From the NCBI GenBank assembly GCA_963575745.1, contig CAUYUJ010020680.1:36001-100000 (forward strand): DNA of 64,000 nucleotides, written 5' to 3'. The notes beneath the pieces are model-generated. The model did not search any database. It was not told the origin of the DNA and saw only the letters and a list, made by a program, of their open reading frames with translations. Both the position numbers and the translations under genes were made by a program. This document shows, piece after piece, positions 29,477 to 38,850 of this stretch (the first letter of the stretch is position 1; each line of letters begins with the position of its first letter). Origin of the DNA: Prorocentrum cordatum. Its lineage: Eukaryota > Sar > Dinophyceae > Prorocentrales > Prorocentraceae.

Positions 29477-30945
29477 AAACCTTCTCAGGAACTGCTCGAC
29501 GGCAGTCCCAGGCTCCTGGCAAGTGAGGCGGCGTGCCATCCAGAATGGATCTTAGCATCCATGGATATCGACAAAGCGTTCCTCCAAGGTCTGACCTATG
29601 AGGAACTTGCTCATGCCACCAGCGAAGAAACTCGCATGGTTTGCTTCGCTCTTCCACCAGGAAGCGCCCAGGTGCTTCGTACACTGCCAGGCTTCTCTTC
29701 TTACGATGAAAGCCGACTCTGCCTCGGGTGCCTCAAGCCAGGGACGGGTGCAAAGGACGCCCCAAGAGCGTTCCCCCTCAAGCTTCGTACGACCACGCGA
29801 GCTATAGGCCTCGCACCGACAAGTTACGATCCTGAGTTTGAATTCAGTCAAGATCTGTTAACAGCAAAACATGTCGACGACATCAACATGACAGGCCTAG
29901 AGGAAATGTAGATGACTATGTACAACGTGTCGAAAAGGTGTTTGGTAAATGCAAGCTCAACAAACATTCTTATACGAACTGCGCCGTTCGCTACACTAAG
30001 AATGACCAAGGGGATGTGATCATGGATCAGGACGAGTACATTAAACAACTACGTCCTATTACACACCCCGAACTTACGGGAGCGGCGGCTGACGCCAAAG
30101 CTACCAAACTCATCGCCGACATGTTCGTTAGTCTGCGAGGAGCTCTCGCCTATGCCCTTCTTACTCAAGTCTGGCTTTTGGTGTATGTGGTCTCTCTCCA
30201 GAAGAATCAAGAGCCCGACAACTTACAAGTCAGACGACTGAATGCTGTGGCGCGAAAGCTGATCAGCAGCCCGAAACGCATCACCTCCCCTCGGATGAAA
30301 CCGACGAGCGAAGTAGATATGCACAGTGATTCGGGGTATCGGAAGCTCACCGGGGAGGAAGACGATGAGACTAAGGGCTACGGCATACGTGGGGCTAACG
30401 TATTACGTCGAGGACACTCGCCTCAAGGCAGATCCGTCATCCACCTTTGCGGCGGACTATGTAAATCACACCGACTGCAGGTGAGATCCAGCTATGCCGC
30501 TGAGGCACTTGCAGCTGCACACAACCTTGATGAATGTTACCCTACGCTCATCGCTCTCTACGAGCTCAAGGCAGGGGCCCTGACTCCACGACAACTGCGA
30601 GATATGCGTGAAGTTGGAGGCCTAGCTATCAAAGTATCCCTTACCATAGACGCTGAGTCTGTGTACAAACCGCTAGCCAGCAAAGATCTTAAGATACCGA
30701 CGGAACGGACTTTGCTGGGACATATCAGCTGGATACGTGAGTTGATGGATATAGGTATAGTGCATAACGTGCAGTGGTGTGATACTAGAGACATGACCGC
30801 AGATGGGCATACAAAGGAGAGTATCGATCGGGAGCTGCCTTTGGAGGTGATGTCAGGTACTCAGTCATTTAAGTATGACGTGAAGCAGTTTGTTCCCTTT
30901 CGGGGTCCTGAGAACAGAAACAAGCCTAAGTCAAATCAGTTTTAG
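29465..30945 (+). pseudogene. Copia-2 RT (remainder) and RNase H, frame-shifted
   Basis: After DAFDVETFSGTAR in one phase, RT continues at 29545-29911 with SMDIDKAFLQG (motif A Asp present), LKPGTGAKDAPRAF and KHVDDINM (the YxDD box as HVDD). Another phase change leads to 29938-30945: the RT thumb/connection, then RNase H with MHSDSGYRK, SSYAAEALAAAH, TIDAES and WCDTRDMTADGHTK. The D-E-D-D set is still visible. At least two frame changes make this copy unable to give an intact RT. Confidence 0.75.
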
Positions 30946-31321
30946 TCTGTCCTTGTTGCCCCCGCGGTCCAGTCTGCCAGCATGGGCGCCTAATACAGAG
31001 GCGCCCTCCTAGTTCCTCGGAAACGAGCCTTACTTTTCACGCTTGCTAACGAGCCTGTTCAGATTGATTCAGGCTCTTTGCTTTAATACCCTTTTGCTCG
31101 GAGAGGTATAGCCTGTTTGGCTTACCTCTAGCCGGGCCGATAGCCCTTTGATGTTCAAGGGGCTATCTTGCGTATGCGTGAAATGCTTTGCGAGGAAACT
31201 GGCCTTATAGTCTGGTGTTAGGCCAGACTGTACGCACTGTTTTTCTTGCAAACAGTCGTGCGCGCGGCCTTTGTAGAGCCTAACGGCTGCGCGGCTATAC
31301 TCACCGTCTCCTCCTCTCCCG
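30946..31321 (+). other. Hairpin-packed 3' UTR of Copia-2
   Basis: Consecutive inverted repeats fill the region. They are GGGCGCC/GGCGCCC (30984-31006), two H2 units (31016, 31041), GAGCCTG/CAGGCTC (about 31051-31077), AGAGGTA-AGCC/GGCT-TACCTCT (about 31102-31129), ATAGCCCTTTGA/TCAAGGGGCTAT (31140-31166), AGTCTGG/CCAGACT (about 31209-31229), ACTGTTT/AAACAGT (about 31236-31257) and a GC-rich arm pair near 31261-31294. The region ends in the pyrimidine-rich stretch GTCTCCTCCTCTCCC rather than a polypurine tract. Confidence 0.75.
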
Positions 31322-31587
31322 ATTTTAAGGGTAGCTCTTTGGGAGATGTTATATAGGATCGGGAGTATAGCTCGCGCGCCGTTGCCTTTGGCTCAAGGCA
31401 CGCGCGCCCTATTTGCCCGGACACTGCTCGTGTTCGTTACGTGTTGGAAAGATCATTACATCGATCTTATCTTATCTTATCCGTCCATTCCCCTTACTGA
31501 ACCACCACAGTACGGCGCCGGACGCTATTTGCCATCCGCTTCCCATGGAGTCGGATGCTATTTGACTTACCATAGTCACTTCAGACT
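31322..31587 (+). repeat. 3' LTR of Copia-2
   Basis: This 266-bp copy of 15503-15767 has about 16 differences by eye (roughly 94% identity), clustered in the second half. The spliced-leader-like stretch is CCGTTGCCTTTGGCTCAAG at 31379-31397. It is followed by the target duplication GCTTG (31588-31592). Confidence 0.85.
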
Positions 31588-33150
31588 GCTTGGGCCGTCT
31601 TGAGGCCTGGATGCGTCTTGGGCGAACCTGGAATCTTCTTGGACCTTCTTGGGCCGTCTTGGAGACCATCTAGTTCCATCTTGGGCAGTCTTGGAGGCCA
31701 TCGTACGCTATTTTGGTCATCTTGGAAGCGAGATTTCAGGGTTTTCTGGGCTCTTCGGAGTGGCTGGAGGAGACTGCATTTTGAACGTTTTTGGAAGGGC
31801 CCAACCGGCCAGTTGCCACTAAGCACGCTGTGCACCCCTCTGCTAGCAAACGCGTGGCGGCGGATCGAAGTCGCCTACGGCGAATCACCGCCACCCCCTG
31901 CCTGTTGGAATCGCCCATGTGGCCGAGCGTTGTGGCAAGAGCTCTGCCAAGCTACCGGGCCATGTGTTCCCACAGTTGTTGTGGGAATCTTTCGGGGAAC
32001 ATTTGGGGGAGGATGGCGGGGAAGATCAGGAGGAGGAGGAGGAGGAGGAGGAGGAGGAGGAGGAGGAGGAGGAGGAGGAGGAGGAGGAGGAGGAGGAAAA
32101 GGAGGGGGCATTTTGGGAGCCTCTGGGGGCACTCTTGGGGCCTCTTGGAGGCATCTTGGGGGCCTTCTTGGGCCTCTTGGAGGCGATGGGGGCTTTTCCG
32201 GGGCCTCTTGGGCCGTCTTGACGCTGTCGGAAGCCGTTTTAGGGGCCTCTCTGGGCCGACTTGGGGCCCTCTTGGCGTGCTCCAGGGCCGTCTTGGAGGC
32301 CATCTTGGGCATCTTGGAGGCCTCTTGGGCCGACCAGGGGCCGTGTTGGGGGCCTCTTGGGGGCCTCTTGCGCCGTTCTGGGGTCATCTTTGAGGCCTCT
32401 TGGGGGATCTTGGGGCGATCTTTGGGCCGTCTGCCATCGGAAGGCAGAAACAGCAAATGCCAGCATCCTTGAAAAGCCTTCGGACAATCAGTGATTTTGG
32501 TTTCTTCGGGCCTTCCTGGAGGCCCTCTTGGTGGCCTCTTGGGCCGTCTTGGAGACCTCTTGGGGGCCTCTTGGGCCGTCTTGGGCCATCTTGGAGCCAT
32601 CTTGGGCCGTCTTGGTGGGCTCCTGGCCCATCTGATGCCGTCGGAAGCCGTCTTTGGGGCTTCTCTGGGCAGACTTAGGGCCCTCTTGGCGTACTCCGGG
32701 GCAGTCTTGGAGGCCATCTTAAGCGTCTTAAGAACCTCCTAGGCCGTCTTGGGGCTCCTTGGGGCCGTCTTGGGGGTCTCTTGGGCCGTCCTAGGACCAT
32801 CTTGGGGGCCTCTGGGGCGATCTTGGGGCGATCTTTGGGGGCTCTTGGGCCGTCTCAGGCCGTTGGAAAACCGAAAAGAAGCAAATGCCGAAATCCTCGA
32901 AACATCAAAGGAAACCACTGATTTTGGCTCCTTCGGGCTCTCCTGGAGGGTGTCTTGGGGACATCTCGGGAGCCTCTTGGGCCGCTGAGGGCCATCTTGG
33001 AGGCTTCTTGGGCGGACTCGGAGTCATCTTGGCGCCGTTTTGGGCCGTTCTTCGGTAAACTTGGAGGCAACGCGGACCATCTTGGGCCATCTTGGAGGCC
33101 ATTTCGGGCCAACGTGTCCATCTTTGAGGCCATCTTGACCGTCTTGGGCA
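31588..33150. repeat. Large degenerate GGCCATCTTGG minisatellite with higher-order units
   Basis: Phrases such as GGGCCGTCTTGG, GGCCATCTTGG and GAGGCCTCTTGGG are repeated throughout, interrupted by (GGA)n at 32029-32097. A larger unit of about 415 bp recurs: the segment around 32405-32530 (GGCGATCTTTGG...AGCAAATGCC...TGATTTTGG) matches 32820-32945. The minus strand gives long Pro/Lys/Arg-rich open frames purely because of the repeat. Confidence 0.75.
31825..32030. repeat. Diverged dispersed repeat, partner of 12575-12790
   Basis: This shares CACCCCTCTGCTAG, GGATCGAAGTCGCC, CGAATCACCGCCACCCC and the later GGGGAACATTTGGGGGAGGA with the first copy. It leads straight into the (GGA)n tract. Confidence 0.55.
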
Positions 33151-34039
33151 TTTTTTGTGGACGTTGTGCCCGTTCATGGTTCCCTTCGGGTGGCTGGCGC
33201 GCTGGGCCGAAGCCTCAGGGGGAGTTCTCTTGGAAAAGAGCCAACACCACATCGTAAGAAGTCAGCACGCCGGGCACCCTGGTGGCAAGCCAACAGGGGA
33301 CGGCGGATCTGGCGGCCTTCGGACTACAGGCGGGGCGCTGAAGAAGGAACCCTTTTCGTTTGGGAGGGGCTCCGTGCTCCTTAATTGTTTTGCCGTTTGC
33401 CTTAGGTTTACCTTCGGTCTCCGATCGGACATCGGAGTTAAACTTAAGGAAAAAAAGAGAATCGTTCCTGTTCCTCAGGTCAACGCCCCGACTGTATGCT
33501 GCCACCGTGCCTGGGTCGTGGACCAGAGGCCCTTTGGATACCTTTTGGGGTCCCTTCTTTGTGTGTCTTGGGGGCCTCTTGTGAGCAGGGTCTCTTGGAG
33601 GACTCCGGGGGGGGGCGCTCGAGGCCATAGCAGAGAGGAGAAATCCAGTGGGGTCTGGCTGTTGCTTGCTTTTTGGGGCCCTCTTGGTGTTGTCTTGGAG
33701 GCTTCTTCGGCCCTTCGGTGGGGTCCTCGAGGATCATCCAGCTGTGATCGTATCGGCTTCTGGGGCCGTGAAAGATGATTCTGCCATCATCGCTCAATCA
33801 TTTTTTGGTTTGACATGCTTTGCTTCTCTGGCAGGCCCCGATGGCGCCTTCAGGAGGGACCCAGGGGCCCTCAAGACTCAAGACGGTCTAGCAGGAAACC
33901 CTGGGAGACTGCTAACGATTGCCAGAGGTCTGGACTCCGAACCATCCCGTGGGGCTAGTTCTGGGCCTACGGGGGGGGGTTGCAGTCCAGGGTGGCGGCT
34001 GCCCCCCACCCCCTCCCTTGAGGGTGCCTCCCTCGGGAT
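33151..34039. other. Unassigned DNA
   Basis: No gene is supported. A GATCGGACATCGG-type inverted phrase lies near 33423-33436, and a run of G occurs at 33608-33615. Frames here have no domain. Confidence 0.3.
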
Positions 34040-34051
34040 TCCTCCTCCTCC

Positions 34052-34083
<32 letters not shown>

Positions 34084-34216
34084 CTCCTCCTCCTCCTCCT
34101 CCTCCTCCTCCTCCTCCTCCTCCTCCTCCTCCTCCTCCTCCTCCTCCTCCTCCTCCCTTTCCTCCTCCCTTTCCTCCTCCCTTTCCTCCTCCTCCTCCTC
34201 CTCCTCCTCCTCCTCT
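34040..34216. repeat. (TCC)n microsatellite
   Basis: About 175 bp of CCT/CTC trinucleotides with a few CTT and CCCTTT interruptions. Confidence 0.9.
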
Positions 34217-35060
34217 CCCCGCCACCCTGGCGGGAGGGGATCAAAGGGAAGGGTCTTCCCTTCGGTTAGATTGCGACGTTGCTCGGTCTCCCTTCGGCTG
34301 GCGTGCCTGGGGAGGAGGGCTCAAGGTGGCCAAAGTGACGGGGGGCCCCCACGGGGCCATCATCCTCTCACACACGCACCCGCCAGCAGGGTCGTCGTGT
34401 GTTGACGAGTCAATCCGGCTTCGCTCTGATTTTGCCTCGTCGTTTCTGTGATTATCTCTCCCAGCCCTCTTCCATCACACCCCCGCCGACGCTTCAATAT
34501 CTGTGTCGTGTCTTATGAGGGTCCCAGCGCGCGGCGGCCGCTGCACTACAACTGCATGCGGAGCGCGATGCGGGGATCAAAGAGCGTGTCTGCGAGTAGG
34601 AGGAAGAGGGATACTTCGATGACTTGGACAGGGAGGTGAGAAGTCGAAGAAGGAGGAGGCGGAGTAGGAGGCAAGGGCATTTTGTGCTCGAAAGGAGTGT
34701 CTCCACGTTACCAGCTGAAGCACTTTTTCGGATTTGGGTACGCTGTCTTCCTTTCTGTGGGAGAGCGGTCCAGTCAATTCTTGCCTCTCCATTTCTGACA
34801 CTCAGAGCATTGCTGTCCCGACAGTCTCTTGAGTCCCTTGGTACTTGGCCCCTGACGGTCGATCTTGGAGCCGAGTCATTGTTGAGAAGCGGAGCTGCTG
34901 GCCCTCCAGCGGTGCCGCTGCGCTTGCTCAGCGAGACACGTCCCCTGCACCTTACTCACCTGTTTTACCTGTGCGTCTCGCGTGATGGTCGAAGCAACAA
35001 GCTCTCGGCGTCATCCCAACACACTAATACTCTGTGTGCGTCGCCCCCTCCCCCCCCCAC
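34217..35060. other. Unassigned DNA
   Basis: One frame (34624-35082) is open for 152 codons but has no domain, and its middle is contradicted by an equally open minus-strand frame. It is not supported as a gene. Confidence 0.3.
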
Positions 35061-35212
35061 GGGCGACGCGCGCACCGAGTAATCTCATAGTACATGCGTC
35101 GTGGCGGGCGCTTTCTGGCCACACCGGTGTGAAAACTATATACTACAAGATGGGTGTACTATACGTTCGGGTCGGATGCGCGCCCCCAAGGAGGAGATGT
35201 AGTATTAGTATG
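35061..35212. repeat. ~150-bp dispersed repeat, left copy
   Basis: This is homologous and in direct orientation to 44254-44407. Shared blocks include TAGTACATGCGTCGTGGCGG, TTCTGGCCACACCG, CTACAAGATGGGT and AAGGAGGA. Identity is about 80-85% by eye. The pair flanks the LINE region and each copy sits just beside a microsatellite or C-rich run. Confidence 0.75.
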
Positions 35213-36194
35213 CCTGTTCGCGCCTCAAGCTCTGGCAGTTCCTTTTACCGTACTCGCAGTGGAACGCACCGTGCCACACAGACGAGGGGGGTGCGCCGCC
35301 CGGCCCTGCAGCGTGTCTATGTTCAAGGATCCCGTCCAGCTGGAGCATGCGGACGTCACGTCTGGAAAGGAACTACGCAGAGCTTTGCAGCCACACGAGC
35401 GTGGCAAGCGAGCGACGCAGAACAACGGGGTCTTCTGCGCCGACATCGGCGAGTAATCTGCTCGCGTAAGGACGCGCGTGAGCGCCCTCGTCTCCAATGT
35501 GACTTGCTGCGCTGGCGGCCCACGTAAGCCACCGCGTAAGGTCGCTCTGTCATCTCGCGTGAGACACGTTTTTGAGTGTCGCTTAAGTGAATCACGACGA
35601 GTTTTGAGCGGCTTCTCACTAGCATCTTTTTGTCCAGAGAGAAGCATGCTGGGAAGTTCCTGCAGGCGCGCGACCACGCGGGAAGCCGAGGCGCTGCGCT
35701 TCCCTGGTTTCCAGAGCATCTGGATTTCCCAACTTCCGAATGTGGGTTGTCGATGGGTATATGAGACTGACCAATCGGCACGAACACGAAATGATGTGCT
35801 AGGAACGTGATAGTTTCCTGGCCGTTGCATCCAAGAAGACACCTGTACTCGGTTTTCCCTTTCCGTCTGCCCCGCTCCAAGTGACAATTCCATCATGATT
35901 CTTCTCTGGCTGCCGTCCTCTCATGCAATTCTTCCAGTCCCGCCTTGGTGACGCCCTCCTGCTCCTCCTCATCCCACGCTCCTCCTCATCCTGCGCTCCT
36001 CCTCTTGCTCCTTCTTTTCTCCCCTCTCTCGTCCTGGGTCCCCCTCCTGCCTGTCTCCTCTCCTTCGCACCTCCTCCCATCTCCCATCCTCTCTTTCGCT
36101 CCCTCCCTCGGCAACCGTCGGCCCGCGGAGGCTCCCAAGGCTCAACTCTTGAGACTCGGCCCACGACCCAGACCCCGCGCCTCCCAGCGCCGCC
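35213..36194. other. Unassigned DNA
   Basis: Long frames are open on both strands (for example minus 35225-35896) without any domain. The stretch 35940-36110 is CTC/TCC-rich. No gene is supported. Confidence 0.3.
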
Positions 36195-36350
36195 ATGGTG
36201 TTCGGGACTCTCTTCGGCTCCCGCCTGCTGCCGCGGCAGCTGTCGCTGTCCGCAGCCCGGCTGTCTTCTGGCACCACGGCGCCCGCCTCGGTGGCGTGGG
36301 CACAGGGGGACGGCGAGGGTTCAAAGATGTGGGGAGACCGAAAGGTGCCG
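36195..36350 (+). CDS. Weak candidate first exon with a mitochondrial-presequence-like start
   Basis: An ATG in a good context (GCCGCCATGG) at 36195 begins MVFGTLFGSRLLPRQLSLSA, an Arg/Ser/Leu-rich, acid-free stretch resembling a mitochondrial targeting peptide. The downstream sequence, DGEGSKMWGDRKVPI, may still be coding. After about 36350 no frame is convincing, and a minisatellite begins at 36478. It could be a lone 5' exon or chance. Confidence 0.2.
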
Positions 36351-36477
36351 ATACCGCTACCCCCCGGACCTCTCCCAGGGTGCGCTCTGCGCAGGACTTC
36401 GAGGCGAATCCAGCGGTGGCGACGAGGGCCTCCCAGGAGGCCCACAAAGGGAAAACCAGGCGAAAGGCAGCGGTATG

Positions 36478-36715
36478 GGTACCTTCGGAATCCTTGGGAA
36501 CCCTTAGGAACCCTTAGGAAGCCTTAAGAATACTTAGGAATACTTAGGAATCCCTAGGATTCCTTCGAGATCCTTAGGAATCAATAGGAATCCTTAGGAA
36601 TCCTTCGGACCCCCTCGGAATCCTTAGGAATCCCTAGGACCCCCTCGGAATCTTCAGGAATCCCTAGAAGGGATCCTGAAGGATCCTTAGGGATCCCCAG
36701 GAATCCTTTGGAATC
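36478..36715. repeat. Degenerate 10-bp minisatellite (CCTTAGGAAT-type)
   Basis: Units such as CCTTAGGAAT, ACTTAGGAAT and CCCTCGGAAT recur about every 10 bp, with insertions. Confidence 0.8.
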
Positions 36716-37196
36716 CCTCCGACGCGCGCGGCGACTGCGAAGATGTGGCAGCTGTGAGGCCCCAGGGCGGGGCCGAGCTGCGGAGGAGGCAGGGCGCACA
36801 CCCGCCCGCCCAGGGTCGGCGTCACCTCAATTTGCTAGTACTACACCGCCGTGACAAAAGTTTCTTCAATGTGCTATGATGAGGATCTCTCCCATCCCTC
36901 TCAATATTCCTAACGTGACATGATGCTTGGATCATTCGGCGGAGTAGTTTCCGATATCAGAGACATTAATAACTCTATTATCCCAAACCGGGATCGGAAA
37001 CTACTCCGCACCAAACCACACAAATTATCGAGCGGGATGCGATTGCGCGCGGAGTAGATTTATTAACACTGCCCCGAACTACCCTGCACGAGCGCGTCAT
37101 TCCAAAAGGCAAATTGAAAGAAATTATCGTCACGGCGATGTATGTGTGCGTCGCCCCCTCAGGTGGAGGGTTTCGGCGAAGGGCTTAAGCGACCCG
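36716..37196. other. Unassigned DNA with CGGAGTAG repeats
   Basis: GCGGAGTAG and its near inverse CTACTCCGC occur around 36940-37050 in opposite orientations, suggesting a small palindromic repeat. Nothing coding is supported. Confidence 0.35.
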
Positions 37197-37512
37197 TCCT
37201 CCTCCTCCTTTCCTCCTCCCTCTTCTTCTTCTTCTTTTCCTCCTCTTCCTCCCTTCTCCTCCTCCTCCTCCTCCTCCTCCTCCTCCAGCGTCCTCTTCAC
37301 TCTGGCTGCGCCTTGCCCATCTAGCATGCTGACACACACTTGGTTGATGTTGAACAAATCCTCCTCCTCCCCCTCCTCCTCCTCGCCCTCCTCCTCCTCC
37401 TCCTTCCCTCCCTCCCTCCCTCCCTCCCTCCCTCCCTCCTGCTCCTCCTCCTCCTCCTCCTCCATGTCCCCCCCCCCTCCCCCCCTATCCCTCCCCCTCC
37501 CCCTCCCCCTCC
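37197..37512. repeat. (TCC)n / (TTC)n / (CCCT)n microsatellites
   Basis: Pyrimidine trinucleotide and tetranucleotide runs are broken by a short unique segment at about 37289-37357. Confidence 0.85.
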
Positions 37513-37514
37513 AG

Positions 37515-37536
37515 TCCGTAGCCATTTTGATTCAAG
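37515..37536 (+). other. Spliced-leader relic
   Basis: These 22 bases match the dinoflagellate trans-spliced leader (DCCGTAGCCATTTTGGCTCAAG) at 20 positions. TCCGTAGCCATTTTG is intact and the following GC reads AT before TCAAG. What follows is ATGCTTTG, not the donor sequence of a leader RNA gene, so this is a retro-copied mRNA 5' end. A more decayed leader-like stretch (CCCGACAGTTTTGTTCAAG) lies at 37602-37620. Confidence 0.85.
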
Positions 37537-37676
37537 ATGCTTTGTTCCACTTGGGAACACGAGAATACCGCTAGTCCGCGGCTAGTGCCAGGGCGACTCA
37601 GCCCGACAGTTTTGTTCAAGAGTCTCGGCCTTCGCCGCGGGAGTTGGGCCCCCGCCCCAGGATTGCAACCAGGGGA

Positions 37677-38850
37677 ATGGCGCCGCCGCATCACCGAGCG
37701 GAACAGCGCAAACATCAGTGGTACTGCAAGAGCTGCGTCGGGGCCCGTGGCTCGCCATGGTTCAACGCCCCCGACGCGATGTCGTGCACCAAGTGCAAGC
37801 TGGGGGAGGGCCTCTGTTTCAAGGAGCACCGCTTGCCTTCGGCTCCGTCCTCCTCAGCACGCTCACCAATCGCACGCTGGCGGCGTGGTCGAGCTCGGTC
37901 GAGGTGCAGAAGGAAGCTCAAGGCAAAGTTGGCCGCGGCCTACGCCAAGCTCCAGCAGGCCACTGGCCAGACAGCCCCTCAGCCTGAGGAACCAGCCACC
38001 ACTGGCGACGAGTATTCCAAGAAAAAGGCTACGCGAGCTTGCGGACCTCATCAAGACGGCAGGCTCCAACACCGACCCGCACATGGTCGCTGCCAAGGAA
38101 GCCTACTTCAAAGAGCAGTCTGAGATCAAGGTCACGCTGGCCGCGGCCAGGCCGCTGGGTCAGCGGCTCCGCGACCTGGGGGCGCATATCAACCGCCAAC
38201 AGAAGTTATGCCAAGACCAGGAGCGGAAGCGGGACAACTTCCGTGAGCGGAAGGCGCACCTTCAAGAGCAGGGGGACGCAGCCACTAAGCAGTTGGCGGA
38301 GATTGATAAGCCGATGGAGGAGTCTCAGGCGCTCCAGCGCGAGCTCCAGCGTGAAGTACCAGTTCCCCCGCAGAGCTCCATTGGGTAGCCTGCCGCCGAC
38401 GAGCCAATCAAGGGCCTCTTGGTCCCGCTCGACGGCCTGGGCGAAGTGTCCACGGCGCTCGGGGTTAACCGCGAGCTGGCGGAGCGGCCCAAGACTGACC
38501 TCGAGTATCTGCGCAAGCTGGAGGCTGAAGCCCGCGCCAAGCAAGCTGAGCGTGCTGGGCGCCAGGCCGCAGAGCGAACAAGTCATGTGCAAGCTGAGGC
38601 GCGGGCTCCAAACGAAGAGATGGCTGTGGACGCCAAGGGCGAGCAGAGTCTGCTCGAGGAGGTGGCCAATGCGGGAGGTGGCAAACGTAGGGTCGCTGAA
38701 ATCTTCGAGGCGCACGGGGCCAAGGTCAAGTGGACCAAGTCTGCGCCCTCCGTGTCGCAGGAGGTCCCGCCAGCAGCTACCCCACCTCAAAAACAACGGC
38801 TCATCTTTCCAGCGGATATTCTTGTCTCTTGTGGCTTTCTTTGGGTTGTT
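37677..38850 (+). pseudogene. LINE ORF1: zinc finger and coiled coil, frame-shifted
   Basis: The ATG at 37677 follows a 140-nt leader. HQWYCKSC-x16-CTKC near residues 12-40 resembles a RanBP2-type finger (W-x-C-x2-C...C-x2-C). Near 38030 the natural reading moves to the next phase and forms a long charged coiled coil (RLRELADLIKTAG..., LCQDQERKRDNFRERKAHL...). It passes TAG at 38386 and ends in an Ala/Glu-rich region to about 38800. ORF1 proteins of this kind bind element RNA; this one is broken. Confidence 0.6.

Larger units (their letters stand above)
15984..31054 (+). repeat. About 37 dispersed GNRA-loop hairpins, family H2 (GCNNG-GNRA-CNNGC)
   Basis: Starts of the 14-nt units: 15984, 16023, 16086, 16866, 16949, 17415, 17743, 17890, 18364, 18439, 18655, 19348, 19468, 19916, 19997, 20604, 21141, 21402, 21450, 21705, 21898, 22797, 22878, 23420, 23453, 23989, 24078, 24521, 25137, 25395, 26488, 26998, 28319, 28726, 28987, 31016 (4-bp stem) and 31041. 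Stems are GCTCG, GCGGG, GCGCG, GCCTG, GCTGG, GCAGG, GCGAG, GCACG or GCGTG, each with its own complement; a few have G-T pairs and one has an A-C mismatch. Loops are mostly GAAA, GCAA, GAGA, GTAA or GGAA. A C usually follows the stem. Confidence 0.85.
15503..31587 (+). mobile_element. Copia-2: giant (~16.1 kb) Ty1/copia element with captured domains
   Basis: Direct repeats of 265 and 266 bp bound the element, flanked by GCTTG at 15498-15502 and 31588-31592. A primer binding site follows the left LTR immediately. The internal order is Gag with zinc knuckle, acidic linkers, Tpt1/KptA-like domain, RING-H2 finger, aspartic protease, unknown module, methyltransferase-like module, integrase, RT and RNase H, then a structured 3' UTR. 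The LTRs differ at about 16 positions, and the coding region has stops and frame changes, so the copy is old and probably non-autonomous. At ~16 kb it is two to three times the usual copia length. Confidence 0.9.

Noticed and set aside
31875-32717. Long minus-strand Pro/Lys/Arg-rich frame (280 codons), and similar frames at 14939-15475 and 2323-2906
   Set aside because: They are translations of the degenerate GGCCATCTTGG minisatellites and microsatellites; several phases and both strands are open at once.
34624-35082. 152-codon frame as a gene
   Set aside because: No domain, open antisense frame, and it runs into a C-rich repeat.
36940-37050. CGGAGTAG inverted repeats as an element end
   Set aside because: Only short, imperfect words; no paired partner or target duplication was found.
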